Assembly: GCF_000340565.2 (NCBI RefSeq)
Contig: NZ_CP007203.1
Span: 4,339,929 to 4,403,928 of the forward strand
Length of the DNA: 64,000 nucleotides
Direction of reading: 5' to 3'
Source of the DNA: Nodularia spumigena CCY9414
Lineage (GTDB): Bacteria; Cyanobacteriota; Cyanobacteriia; Cyanobacteriales; Nostocaceae
Part shown: in pieces, positions 10,062-19,211 of the stretch
How positions within the stretch are numbered: position 1 is the first letter of the stretch
Layout of the letters: each line of letters begins with the position of its first letter
Made by a program: the position numbers and the translations under genes
Notes under the pieces: model-generated
What the model was told of the DNA's origin: nothing
Database searches by the model: none
Seen by the model: the letters and a program-made list of their open reading frames with translations, nothing else

Positions 10062-11165
10062 ATGGGACTTCAGGAAGAAATCGACAAAATGAGACAAGAG
10101 ATTCGAGCCGATGACTATTCAATGTCTATTGGAGAATGGATTAGCTTATATGAAAACTCAGAAATTGAGATACATCCTGAGTTTCAAAGATTTTTTCGTT
10201 GGACTACTACCCAAAAGACAAGCTTAATAGAGTCTATTTTGCTGGGTATACCTATTCCACCGATTTTTGTCTCTCAACGTGAAGATGGAGTTTGGGACGT
10301 TGTAGATGGTCTGCAAAGACTGTCTACAATATATGAATTTGTGGGAAAATTAAAGGATGAAAATCAAAAAATTTTAGACCCATTAGTTCTTGAAAAAACC
10401 AAATATTTACCTAACCTAGAAGGTAAGAAATGGGAAGATATAAATGATCCAGAAAATTCATTAACACAAACTCAACGCCTCTTGATTAAAAGGTCTAAAA
10501 TTGATGCAACTATTCTTTTAAAAGAGAGTGATAAAATTGCTAAATATGAACTATTTCAAAGATTAAACAATGGTGGATCAATAGCTACCCCGCAAGAAGT
10601 AAGAAATTGTATTTTAGTAATGTTTAATCGTCAGATGTTTCAGTGGATGAAAGAGTTAAGTCAAAAGGAAATTTTTAAAGAGTGTATAGCTCTTAGTGAA
10701 AAACCAATTGAACAAAAATATGATATGGAGCTACTACTAAGATTTTTAGTATTTCGCACTCTCGAAGAAAGAGAAATGAGGAAAATAGGTAATGATTTAA
10801 GTGGATTCTTAACCGATAAAATGGTAGAGATGGCTAAAAACGAAAACTTTGATTATTCTGAAGAAGAAACTGCATTTAACGAAACATTTACAATTTTGTA
10901 CGAACAAATGGGAAGTGATAGTTTTCGGAGATACTCTACAAGTAAAGATAAGTTTCTAGGTGGTTTTTTGGTTTCTGCTTATGAAGTTATTGCTTTAGGA
11001 ATTGGTTACAACTATAAAAATGTATCTAACTCACAAATTAATTTAAAAGAGAAGGTACAAGAGATTTGGACAAGACCTGAATATACAGAATGGTCAGGCT
11101 CTGGTACTACTGCACAGCGAAGAGTACCAAGATTAGTTCCCTTTGGTCGTCAGATGTTCCAGTAA
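10062..11165 (+). CDS. DUF262 (GmrS-like/ParB-like) protein
   Basis: 367 residues. N-terminal DUF262 domain: HPEFQRFFRWT, then LIESILLGIPIPPIFV and VVDGLQRLSTI. The last is the DGQQR nucleotide-binding/hydrolysis motif with the first Q replaced by L. A helical second half follows; no HNH DUF1524 domain is seen, so this is not a full GmrSD enzyme. The stop overlaps the next start by one base (TAATG), so the two genes form a translationally coupled pair. The pair is clearly more AT-rich than its neighbours, suggesting transfer. Role in defence is inferred from the family. Confidence 0.82.
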   Translation: MGLQEEIDKMRQEIRADDYSMSIGEWISLYENSEIEIHPEFQRFFRWTTTQKTSLIESILLGIPIPPIFVSQREDGVWDVVDGLQRLSTIYEFVGKLKDENQKILDPLVLEKTKYLPNLEGKKWEDINDPENSLTQTQRLLIKRSKIDATILLKESDKIAKYELFQRLNNGGSIATPQEVRNCILVMFNRQMFQWMKELSQKEIFKECIALSEKPIEQKYDMELLLRFLVFRTLEEREMRKIGNDLSGFLTDKMVEMAKNENFDYSEEETAFNETFTILYEQMGSDSFRRYSTSKDKFLGGFLVSAYEVIALGIGYNYKNVSNSQINLKEKVQEIWTRPEYTEWSGSGTTAQRRVPRLVPFGRQMFQ

Positions 11166-11839
11166 TGAAAATACGTACTTTAGAACAGCTTAGTGATAAG
11201 CTTGCAGAGGAACTTGCATGGCGAAAAATTGAGTTATCAGCATTGAAAGGCATGATTGATTTAAAGTCGTTTTCTTCAGGAAAAAATAAGGCATTACTTC
11301 GTAGTGGAATCACAATGCTGTATGCTCACTGGGAGGGATTTATCAAAGTATCATCCAATAGTTATTTAGAATTTGTTGCTATGCAGAATCTGCCTTATAA
11401 TAATCTTTCTAACAATTTTATAGCATTGGCAATGAAAGATAAATTAGATCAAGCAAATCAAACGAATAAGGCAACTGTATATAATGAAGTTGCAGAATTT
11501 TTTCTTACAAAAATGGCTGAACGTAGTTCCATAAAATATGTAAATAGAATTACGACATCTAATTTATCATCATCAGTGTTTAAAGAGATAGTCTGTATGC
11601 TTGGATTAGATTACAGTTTTTATGAATCAAAAGAAGTTCTTATAGATGAAAAATTACTCAAAAAAAGAAATATCATAGCTCATGGAAATTATCTTGATAT
11701 AGATGAAAAAGACTATGATGAATTACACACACAGATAATAAGAATGATGGACAATTTTCGGAACCAAATAGATAATTGTGCATCGACAAAACAATATTAT
11801 CGCCAAACCGAATCTATTACATCACCTGAACATCTTTGA
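11165..11839 (+). CDS. MAE_28990/MAE_18760-like HEPN nuclease
   Basis: 224 residues from the ATG overlapping the DUF262 stop; a longer in-frame start inside the upstream gene is unlikely. All-helical, with GITMLYAHWEGFIK near the N-terminus and RNIIAHG (R168, H173), the Rx4H motif of catalytic HEPN ribonucleases. This arrangement fits the HEPN subfamily named after Microcystis proteins MAE_28990/MAE_18760, which are reported to pair with DUF262 genes. Together they probably form a toxin or abortive-infection module; what triggers it is unknown. Confidence 0.78.
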   Translation: MKIRTLEQLSDKLAEELAWRKIELSALKGMIDLKSFSSGKNKALLRSGITMLYAHWEGFIKVSSNSYLEFVAMQNLPYNNLSNNFIALAMKDKLDQANQTNKATVYNEVAEFFLTKMAERSSIKYVNRITTSNLSSSVFKEIVCMLGLDYSFYESKEVLIDEKLLKKRNIIAHGNYLDIDEKDYDELHTQIIRMMDNFRNQIDNCASTKQYYRQTESITSPEHL

Positions 11840-11941
11840 AAATAGAAGACTCGGATATGATTGGTGAATAAAATTTTTAACAAAACTTTGATAAAAACGG
11901 ATTTCCAAGTCATAATATTTTACTATTCATCAACAAAAAAG

Positions 11942-13393
11942 CTAATTTCGACAATTATCACAATGTCCACAACGCCAGTTAGCAGCTTCTTTGTCAAAAC
12001 CAAAAGCATTTAGTAAAAATTGCCAACGACATTTTTTAGTATGCAAATATTGCTGCATGTGTTTAGCAGCTTGTGATTGTGTCATTGGCTGATTTTTCAC
12101 CCCTGATTCAATAGTGTAATGAAACGGGTCAACCCAATTGAGTTGACCAGTGCTGTGGAGTAAAGCCAAGGTTATAGCAGCATCACGAAATTCACGGGTA
12201 ACTGCATTGACTTCTCCCTGTTTGGGTAATTTTTTCACCAATTGCTGCGCTGTGCGTTGTTGCGATCGCATTTGGTCATCAAAAAACTGTTGTCTTTGCT
12301 TATCCTCTGGATCTAACCAACCAGTAGGTTCACTGATTAAAGCCAGCGCTTCTGCTGGTTTTCCATCTCGTCCAGCACGGCCAATTTCTTGCACATATTC
12401 AGACATCAGGAGAGGGGCGTGAAAGTGAATTACATAACGCACATCTGATTTATTTATCCCCATCCCAAAAGCACCAGTACAGACCACAAAAGGAATTTTA
12501 CCACTTAACCATTTAGCTTCTACATCACGGCGTTCTGCTGCACCCAATCCCGCATGATAACTAGCTGTAGTGTAACCCATCTTTGTGAACCATACAGCTA
12601 AATCTTCGCTATCTTTTCTAGCCCGAACATAAATTAATCCCGATTGTTTGGGGCGATTTTGAATAAACTTTAATAATTGCTGTTTTCTACTGCGTGGAGT
12701 CCAAGCTATGCGAACAATGGGATGCAAATTTGAGCGGTAGGGATTTAAGCGAAAAATTTCGGGTTGCTGTAATTGTAAAACTGTTTCAATAGTTTTTTGG
12801 GCTGCGGTGTCAGCAGTAGCGGTAAAAGCAGCAATACTGATTTTTGTTCCTGGTGGTTTTGATTTCAGTAGTGCAGTTCTGACAGCGCCTAATCTGCGAT
12901 AAGCTGGTCTAAATGTATCTCCCCACTGGACTAAACAATGAGCTTCATCTAATATCAAACCATTAATTTGTAAGTTGGGATGACACAATTTTTCCCAGAC
13001 TGGCGGACTCAATAAAGTCTCTGGGGATAAATACAGTAATCTTAATTGTTGTCTTTCTAAAGCTTGTAATGTTTTATAGCGTTGGAATGAAGGCAATTCA
13101 CTATGCAAAAGTGCTGCTTTTTGTTGGCGTTGAAGTAATTCCTGGACTTGGTTTTCCATGAGTGCTACCAAGGGCGAAATTACTAAAGTTAATCCTGTTT
13201 GTAGCAGTGCGGGAAGTTGAAAACAAATTGATTTTCCGCCACCTGTAGGCATAATAATCAACGCATCTTTTTTAGCTAATAAACTCCTGATTATTTCGCC
13301 CTGGGGCGGACGGAAATCATCGTAACCCCAAATTTGTTGAAAAGTAGCGCGGACTGCTTGCCAAGACGTTTTTACAGATGGATTCATCAACAC
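11942..13393 (-). CDS. recQ: RecQ-family ATP-dependent DNA helicase, short form
   Basis: 483 residues. Motif I is MPTGGGKS (48-55), motif II DEAHC, motif VI in QEIGRAGRDGKPAEALAL. The C-terminal zinc-binding subdomain is visible as CRWQFLLNAFGF...CGHCDNC. The protein stops right there, lacking the winged-helix and HRDC domains of E. coli RecQ (about 610 residues). Short RecQ proteins of this type are common in cyanobacteria and unwind 3'-tailed DNA in repair. It is convergent with the HEPN module and separated from it by 102 bases. Confidence 0.92.
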   Translation of the reverse strand: MLMNPSVKTSWQAVRATFQQIWGYDDFRPPQGEIIRSLLAKKDALIIMPTGGGKSICFQLPALLQTGLTLVISPLVALMENQVQELLQRQQKAALLHSELPSFQRYKTLQALERQQLRLLYLSPETLLSPPVWEKLCHPNLQINGLILDEAHCLVQWGDTFRPAYRRLGAVRTALLKSKPPGTKISIAAFTATADTAAQKTIETVLQLQQPEIFRLNPYRSNLHPIVRIAWTPRSRKQQLLKFIQNRPKQSGLIYVRARKDSEDLAVWFTKMGYTTASYHAGLGAAERRDVEAKWLSGKIPFVVCTGAFGMGINKSDVRYVIHFHAPLLMSEYVQEIGRAGRDGKPAEALALISEPTGWLDPEDKQRQQFFDDQMRSQQRTAQQLVKKLPKQGEVNAVTREFRDAAITLALLHSTGQLNWVDPFHYTIESGVKNQPMTQSQAAKHMQQYLHTKKCRWQFLLNAFGFDKEAANWRCGHCDNCRN

Positions 13394-13429
13394 TCCAACT
13401 CCCGCCGTTACTGAATTTTTCTAGGAATA

Positions 13430-14182
13430 TTATTCCCAAAGTTTTAAATTTTTACCTTTTTCCCACCGTTTAAATAGAGCATTACCGTAATCAATAGCAT
13501 TTCCGCCACCCCAAAAGGGAGATGCGTCGTATAATCCGACAAAATTAAAATTATAGTCCGCCAACATCTCACTGATTGTAGAAAACTGAGTGTGATGGTT
13601 ATCTTGCTGGCGAAAAGTGACTTCTATGGAAATATATAAAATTTTCTCTGAGCGGAAAGTTGCTTCTGCACCTCTTAAAACTTGACATTCATAGCCTTCC
13701 GTATCTATTTTCAACAGATCAATCTGATCAATTTTATGGTCGTCTTCTGCCATAAACTGATCTAATGTCATTATATTTACTGTTTCTAAAGATTGATCTG
13801 CTGAAGGATTAACCTTACTAACATTGGAAATTGAGTTGGAACCAGATGTTCCTTGGACTAATATTTTATCCTGCTTGTTTTCTTCCCCCAACGCTAAATT
13901 GAAGCAATAAACATTAGGGTCAAGACCAACATTCGCTTTTAAAACTTCAAAAGTTTGACTAACTGGTTCAAAACAAAAAATCTTGGCTTCAGGAAATTTT
14001 CGCCGATAATCAAGGGTAGTTTGTCCTTTGTTCGCTCCCACATCAAAAATTGTTCTCAGGTTTAAATCAGGTGATAGTCTAGCAATATCTTCTTTTAAAT
14101 CACATCCAAAAGGCATTGTTTTGGTATGATAGAGGGTGTATCCACAAGCTTTAAGAATTTTTTTAATCTGTTTTTTTAGCAT
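13430..14182 (-). CDS. FkbM-family SAM-dependent methyltransferase
   Basis: 250 residues. The SAM-binding loop is FDVGANKGQT, followed by FCFEPVSQTFEVLKAN and the FkbM hallmark DLLKIDTEGYECQVLRGAEATF. Such enzymes O-methylate sugars, polyketides or glycolipids. No glycan or natural-product cluster surrounds it, so the substrate is unknown. It is unusually AT-rich and ends 37 bases from the recQ start; it may be a transferred single gene. Confidence 0.88.
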   Translation of the reverse strand: MLKKQIKKILKACGYTLYHTKTMPFGCDLKEDIARLSPDLNLRTIFDVGANKGQTTLDYRRKFPEAKIFCFEPVSQTFEVLKANVGLDPNVYCFNLALGEENKQDKILVQGTSGSNSISNVSKVNPSADQSLETVNIMTLDQFMAEDDHKIDQIDLLKIDTEGYECQVLRGAEATFRSEKILYISIEVTFRQQDNHHTQFSTISEMLADYNFNFVGLYDASPFWGGGNAIDYGNALFKRWEKGKNLKLWE

Positions 14183-14434
14183 AAATTTCTTGATTAATTA
14201 AATAGGATTTATGTCTGGTCATTTACATAAGTATTACAAAAGAATTCTACCATTAAAAAAGTGGCGATGAGAATACAGGATTTTTCATTTATTATATTTA
14301 TCTGTCTACATCTGTGGTTGATTATTCCTGAGAGTACCTCATAAACCTGCATCTGTATTAATCCTGATCTATTTCAATGTGGAAACGGTCGTAAACGCCT
14401 CAACATTGAAATAAATTTTTAATTTATGGTAATT

Positions 14435-15488
14435 TTAGGAATGGAAAGGACAACCACCAGCAGTTAGTTTTTCTAGGAAGGCATTGTTATCAAAATAATG
14501 CTCTAAAGACTCAATCTTTAAATCTTCAGTGACACGGGCAATACTGATTCCAGTAATTTCTATTGTTTCCCCAGTGGGTTTATAATCTTTGTAACTACCT
14601 GTAAATGATCCCCAATGCCGCCATTTAAAGGTAACATTAGGTGGGCCAGCTAGCACTTCTTTGAACCTCCCCACGTCTAAAGCCAGGGGATTCTTGCCTA
14701 CCTGAAAAAGGCGACAACGGGACATTCAAGTATCCCTCTACTCACTCAAAGAGCTTTTGCTCTCATTCGCGCATACTTTCTGAGTCCTTCATATTTTAAA
14801 GATGAACGCTCCATATCCTGCCATTATTCGCCCTTTAACTATTCCGAATCGAGTCGGATATGTCCGTTGCCGGGATTGCTCCGTACTAGGATACTTCAAT
14901 GCGCTGAAGGTTATTCCTACTTGTTTTCTCGCTAATCTATTTTAACACTGTGGCTAAAGCCACGCAATCGTTTGACGGAACTTAAAAGTTCTTACCGCCT
15001 TCTCCCCATGCCTAAAGTCAGGGGCTTGCGTCTCGTTTTTCGGTCAATTCCCACAAAAAGCCGTTGGGAAAGGCATTATGAAACAGTTCAAATGAACTTT
15101 CAAAGGTTTCGTTTTTAGAGCTATAATGCTCAGTTTCACTAATAAATAAGTTATAAGTACCTTCTTTTACTACCTCTTCAGCAGTGTATTGTTCTCCGCC
15201 GTTGCTACTCATTCTAAACTGATCAGCGACAATTGACAGCCATTGTTGCGGATTTATTTTATGAGAAGCTTCCATTTCAAAGGTACGGACTAAGTTTTGC
15301 GCGAACTGACAAGTCAGCGCTGGCGCTATCGCTTCTAAAGAACCTTCGGGATGGTTAAATTTGCTTTCTTTGTGCAGAAATTCATTTGTGTAAGAATAAT
15401 CAGGTCGTTGTCCTTCCCGCCATTCTACTCCTTGATCATGAGCAAGGACAGTTTCTCTATCTTGCACCCAAAGTGGTAATTCTGTCAT
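14435..15488 (-). pseudogene. SnoaL-like (NTF2-fold) gene split by a mobile element
   Basis: The N-terminal part (15488 to 15043) begins MTELPLWVQDRETVLAHDQG and breaks at GFLWELT. The C-terminal part (14660 to 14435) resumes with EVLAGPPNVTFKWRHWGSF and ends GGCPFHS. Removing 14661-15042 rejoins the two halves in frame as FLWEL-T-EVLAGPP, giving about 223 residues. The C-terminal half has the GSFTGSYKDYKPTGE and ITGISIARV blocks of SnoaL-like ester cyclase proteins. As it stands the first fragment ends in eight element-derived residues (EKRDASP and nearby) and the second has no native start. The original function is unknown. Confidence 0.8.
14661..15042 (-). mobile_element. 382-bp non-autonomous IS200/IS605-like element
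   Basis: Reading the minus strand, the left end follows the target TTGAC (15047-15043) and has the hairpin CCCC-TGACTTTAGGCAT-GGGG. The right end has CCCC-TGGCTTTAGACGT-GGGG and stops at GGTTCAA (14661). Subterminal hairpins without terminal inverted repeats or target duplication are the mark of single-strand IS200/IS605 transposition. There is no transposase frame; the interior is rich in small stems (for example GTGGCTTTAGCCAC), as in guide-RNA-like regions of tnpB elements. Boundaries are set by the in-frame repair of the host gene. Confidence 0.75.
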
Positions 15489-15687
15489 GAGATTTAGCTA
15501 GATACTTATATCAATTTTCAGTATATTTTTTTTATTCGTAAGTAAATCTCAACAGATAAAAAAGCAACAAATATTTATATTTACATATGCTTTTTCTAAA
15601 ACCCTTTTAGAGACATTCCCTGGAACGTCTCTACTTTGTTGGAGATTTCTAATGTAAAAATATGTGATTTTCTCTCACACCGCCTTT

Positions 15688-15891
15688 GACTTGCGTTCAA
15701 ATCTCCCCTCTCCTTAGCAACTACCGTGTACACACAAATGATTAAATTCTCAAAATCCTTGTTTTGTAGGGTGTGTTGTCGCGCAGCGCAACGCACCATC
15801 CCAAATTTGCGGTGCGTTAGGACTAACGTCCATAACACACCCTACCTAAATGAAAGGTTTTTGGACTTGCGTTCAAACCTCCCCTCTCCTT
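15688..15891. repeat. 28-bp direct repeats flanking a MITE-like unit
   Basis: GACTTGCGTTCAAATCTCCC and its continuation occur at 15688-15715 and again at 15864-15891 with a single T/C difference. The first copy lies upstream of the MITE-like unit; the second overlaps its degraded right end. Confidence 0.8.
15723..15878 (+). mobile_element. MITE-like repeat, copy 1
   Basis: An 80-base core (15766-15845) starts GTAGGGTGTGTT and ends AACACACCCTAC, so it is bounded by a 12-base inverted repeat. The flanks to about 15723 and 15878 also match a second copy at 22033-22192 in reverse orientation. The core differs from that copy at only two positions. The left outer inverted repeat is ACCGTGTACACACAA; the right one is decayed here. 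It encodes nothing convincing. The reading frames across it are by-products. Confidence 0.8.
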
Positions 15892-15943
15892 CTCCCAAAG
15901 GGAGACGCTACGCGAAAGCAACCAGAGGGGTTGGGGGTGAGGT
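15880..15943. repeat. Dispersed palindromic repeat (CCCCTCTCC...GGTGAGGTT family)
   Basis: CTCCCCTCTCCTTCTCCCAA, a middle containing GACGCTACGCGAAAGCAACC, then AGAGGGGTTGGGGGTGAGGT. A reversed copy lies at 34708-34773, a short form at 43564-43605, and pieces flank the second MITE copy near 22014 and 22205. It forms a long imperfect hairpin and may help end the leuA transcript, which converges on it. Confidence 0.75.
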
Positions 15944-16010
15944 TCGATATTTTATTCCATGTCTTAGCCAAAAAAATAGGGCGGAAAAAACCCACCCCGA
16001 AACCAGATAT

Positions 16011-17615
16011 CTAAATTTTATGTGCAGTTACTTCTTCTTGCTTCTCTTGAGTCTGCAAAGATGCATAAAGACGATTTAGCGCATTAACATAAGCTTGCGC
16101 GGAAGCAACAATGATATCTGTGTTCGCCGCATGACCGGAAAACACTCTAGAATCATGTCGGAGACGAATAGTAACTTCCCCTAGAGCATCAATTCCTTCT
16201 GTGACTGATTGTACAGAGAATTCAATCAACTGATTGGGTACGTTTACTACGCGGTTAATGGCTTTGTAAACAGCATCTACAGGGCCAGTACCAATGGCCG
16301 CATCAGTCAATTCTTCACCGGCTGGGGTGCGGAGGGTGACAGTCGCCGTAGGTTGAGCATTATTACCGCAGGAAATTTGCACTAACTCAACTCTGAATAA
16401 ATCGGGAGCTTGTTGAATTTCATCATTAACAATAGCTTCTAAATCCCAATCGGTAATTTCTTTCTTTTTGTCGGCTACGTCTTTAAATTTGACGAATGCT
16501 TTATTTAATTCGGTTTCTGATAGTTCAAAACCCAATTCTGTCAAACGACTACGGAAAGCATTTCTCCCGGAATGTTTGCCCAATACAATTTGATTGTCTG
16601 TTAAACCAATCAATTGAGCATCCATGATTTCGTAGGTGAGCTTGTTTTTCAGCACCCCATCTTGGTGAATTCCAGACTCGTGAGCAAAGGCGTTTGCCCC
16701 TACTATAGCTTTGTTTGGCTGCACTAACATTCCTGTCAAATTAGAAACGAGGCGGGAGGTTTTATAAATTTGACGGGTGTCAATGTTAGTTAGTGGTGCT
16801 TCAGAATCTGCTGGTCTTCCTAAGAAGGGATTGAAGTATTGTCGCCGGACGTGTAAGGCCATGACTAATTCTTCTAAGGAGGCATTTCCGGCGCGTTCTC
16901 CAATGCCGTTAATGGTACATTCTAATTGGGTTGCACCATTTTTTACAGCTTCTAGGAAGTTGGCAACTGCTAATCCTAAATCGTTATGTCCGTGTACGGA
17001 AATAATTGCTTGATCAATATTGGGGACATGATCTTTAATCCCCTTAATCATTGCCCCAAATTCACTGGGGGTCATGTAACCTACAGTGTCTGGAATGTTA
17101 ATTGTTGTTGCGCCAACTGCGATCGCTCGCTCTAATACTTGATAAAGAAAATCTGGATCAGAACGCGCCGCATCCATTGGCGAAAATTCTACATCTGCCA
17201 TGAATGACTTAGCATAAGCTACCATTTCTTCGGCGATCGCTAACACTTCGGCGCGTGACTTCCGCAACTGATACTCTAAATGAATATCAGATGTGGAAAT
17301 AAATGTGTGAATTCTGCCGTGAACTGCTGGTTTTAACGCCTCGGCTGCGGCTTCAATATCCGCTTTAATGGCTCTAGCTAAACTACAAATTACGGGGCCA
17401 TCTTCTGTCCCCACAAGTTGGGCTATTTTCTGCACCGCTTGAAAGTCTCCCGGACTCGCAAAAGCAAAACCAGCTTCAATTACATCTACGCCTAACCGGG
17501 ATAATTGTTTGGCGATCGCTAGCTTTTCATCTATATTTAGAGTTGCTCCAGGACATTGTTCTCCATCTCTGAGTGTCGTATCAAAAATGATAATTTTTTC
17601 GGCTTTGTTGGTCAT
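16011..17615 (-). CDS. leuA: 2-isopropylmalate synthase
   Basis: 534 residues; first committed step of leucine biosynthesis (2-oxoisovalerate plus acetyl-CoA). The TIM barrel has [16 protein letters not shown] at the N-terminus, the metal-binding HGHND, and [15 protein letters not shown]. The C-terminal LeuA regulatory domain, site of leucine feedback inhibition in the family, follows from about residue 390. A strong ribosome-binding site (GGAGGAACA) sits directly before ATG 17615. leuB lies 26 kb away, so the pathway is not in an operon. Confidence 0.97.
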   Translation of the reverse strand: MTNKAEKIIIFDTTLRDGEQCPGATLNIDEKLAIAKQLSRLGVDVIEAGFAFASPGDFQAVQKIAQLVGTEDGPVICSLARAIKADIEAAAEALKPAVHGRIHTFISTSDIHLEYQLRKSRAEVLAIAEEMVAYAKSFMADVEFSPMDAARSDPDFLYQVLERAIAVGATTINIPDTVGYMTPSEFGAMIKGIKDHVPNIDQAIISVHGHNDLGLAVANFLEAVKNGATQLECTINGIGERAGNASLEELVMALHVRRQYFNPFLGRPADSEAPLTNIDTRQIYKTSRLVSNLTGMLVQPNKAIVGANAFAHESGIHQDGVLKNKLTYEIMDAQLIGLTDNQIVLGKHSGRNAFRSRLTELGFELSETELNKAFVKFKDVADKKKEITDWDLEAIVNDEIQQAPDLFRVELVQISCGNNAQPTATVTLRTPAGEELTDAAIGTGPVDAVYKAINRVVNVPNQLIEFSVQSVTEGIDALGEVTIRLRHDSRVFSGHAANTDIIVASAQAYVNALNRLYASLQTQEKQEEVTAHKI

Positions 17616-17706
17616 TGTTCCTCCTGGTTGAGTTTTTGTTGAATCTTAAAATATCTTGAACCTTAGTTTTTTTATTCTTAAGATTTGTAAATATTTGCTA
17701 AGATTA

Positions 17707-18216
17707 CTAACCTTCTACTTTTTCTATACTGTCTCTGATATCGTTTAGATCAATATATCTGTCCGTAGCATTGCGTAGCTCTCTGGCTATCATTCCTTCA
17801 GTTGATACGACTGTGATATGCGTATTTTTTGAACGTAATAGTTCGATAGCCCTTTCAAAATCTCCATCACCACTGAATAAAACTACTCGGTCATATTGAT
17901 CTACTGTATTAAACATATCTACGACAATTTCAATATCTAAATTAGCCTTTTGGGAATAGCGCCCGGATGAGTCATCATAATATTCTTTAAGAATTTTAGT
18001 TCTCACCGTATATCCTAAGCTAATCAGAGCATCTCTGAAACCTCGCTGATCTTGCGGGTCTTTTAAGCCAGTGTACCAGAAGGCATTGATTAATGTTGTG
18101 TCTGATTGCTCGTGTTTGAAATAGTCTAAGACTCGTCTTGGATCAAAAAACCAGCCATTTTTTTGTTGAGCATAGAACATATTGTTTCCGTCTACAAAAA
18201 TAGACAGACGATTCAT
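17707..18216 (-). CDS. LabA/DUF88-type NYN-domain protein
   Basis: 169 residues from ATG 18216 (MNRLSIFVDGNNMFYAQQKN), chosen because it begins at the conserved NYN strand; upstream in-frame GTG 18240 and ATG 18228 exist. NYN acidic sites are visible in FVDGNN, KANLDIEIVVDMF and VLFSGDGDFERAIELL. The tail STEGMIARELRNATDRYIDL is typical of LabA. LabA proteins affect circadian output in Synechococcus, and the fold is that of a PIN-like metal-dependent RNase. Whether this copy acts in the clock is not shown by context. Confidence 0.85.
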   Translation of the reverse strand: MNRLSIFVDGNNMFYAQQKNGWFFDPRRVLDYFKHEQSDTTLINAFWYTGLKDPQDQRGFRDALISLGYTVRTKILKEYYDDSSGRYSQKANLDIEIVVDMFNTVDQYDRVVLFSGDGDFERAIELLRSKNTHITVVSTEGMIARELRNATDRYIDLNDIRDSIEKVEG

Positions 18217-18344
18217 TGGGGAACCCATAGAAAAATACACCTAACAAATAGAAAAGTAATTAGTTTGGACAATAGATTATAGCAATTCTCAAATGATAAA
18301 TTTGCTAAAATCCCTATAACAGGGTTTTATGTATAGCTTTTATC

Positions 18345-18554
18345 TTACCTCTTACACCGCATAAAATTGGTGAAAATATTGGACTTAAGGTGTCCAGACT
18401 TGAACCTTTTCACCTTTAACAGTTTCAGAGACACCTCGTGATCAAAATCTATCAATAAAATTGACTGATTAACAACATTCTGAGCTATATAACTTTCAAG
18501 TTTACTTCTAAAGAGATCAGGCATAGGTCTTGGGGTAGGATAAAGAAAAGTCAT
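18345..18554 (-). CDS. Small hypothetical protein, uncertain
   Basis: 69 residues from ATG 18554. The middle (DLFRSKLESYIAQNVVNQSI, then LIDFDHEVSLKLLK) has a protein-like composition with an amphipathic helix, while the C-terminus is basic. I do not recognise the family. It may be a short intact gene or the start of a decayed one. No clear ribosome-binding site. Confidence 0.25.
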   Translation of the reverse strand: MTFLYPTPRPMPDLFRSKLESYIAQNVVNQSILLIDFDHEVSLKLLKVKRFKSGHLKSNIFTNFMRCKR

Positions 18555-18832
18555 TACAAAAGTATAAGATTCTCATTTAAGTCTTATTTCCATGTATTTG
18601 TAGTCAAACCAGCCCTGAATAAATAAATAACGTAGTAAGTAGGTAAGTCAACTATTAACACGATATGGCAGCATAACCTACATCTACCTTAACCAAAAAA
18701 TATATCTCTGTTGCCAATAGAACCTCTAGTAAACCGAAAAACGTGATTCAGAGCGCAGCATCACAGCAATGTCGGCTCATGGGGCGTTTAGGTCATTTGC
18801 TGACTGTCTGTGGTGAGGATTAGGTTCAATTG

Positions 18833-18994
18833 CTAGAAAATCAAGGCGTGGGTCAATAATACCTCGAAAAAAGATCGTAACTTTGGCAATTGCTCATTAG
18901 TCAATTTCTCTTCCCGAACAGTACTATAAAACAAATCGGCAACAGTATGGCTACTGAGAACCACTGAAGTCTTTTCCTTTGAAGCACTGTGCAT
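18833..18994 (-). CDS. Short frame, possibly a gene remnant
   Basis: 53 codons from ATG 18994 to a stop at 18835-18833. It reads MHSASKEKTSVVLSSHTVAD and then LFYSTVREEKLTNEQLPKLR, followed by a hydrophobic end. Balanced composition and an ordered helical pattern suggest real or recently lost coding sequence. I do not recognise it. It could be the C-terminal end of a decayed gene whose 5' part lay near 19000-19200. Confidence 0.25.
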   Translation of the reverse strand: MHSASKEKTSVVLSSHTVADLFYSTVREEKLTNEQLPKLRSFFEVLLTHALIF

Positions 18995-19211
18995 ACACTC
19001 AGATGAGCGAAAACTATGCTAAGGTTGGTGTGAGAGTTACAAAATTGCTGGCGATCGCTTCCCTAACCTGACATTACGCCAATTTCAGTTTCCGCAGTCA
19101 TTTTTAAGTCACCCTAGCAGTGAAAACACCCGCCTTTTATCCTCAGCTTCATGTCTATGCAGTCAGCATGATTGAGTCAAAGCCTTACGTCGTATCGCCC
19201 CTAACCCCCTA

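Larger units (their letters stand above)
18241..19211. other. Gene-poor stretch between labA-like gene and glutathione reductase
   Basis: 971 bases with only two weak small frames (listed separately). It holds no heptamer arrays and no RNA gene that I recognise. The 18720-19200 part looks like decayed coding sequence. Confidence 0.5.

Noticed and set aside
10062..11165. Complete GmrSD type IV restriction enzyme
   Set aside because: No C-terminal HNH (DUF1524) motif is visible; only the DUF262 part is present.
15726..16079. Plus-strand open frame of 117 codons
   Set aside because: It runs through the MITE-like unit, a dispersed repeat and the antisense of the leuA 3' end, with no protein-like features.
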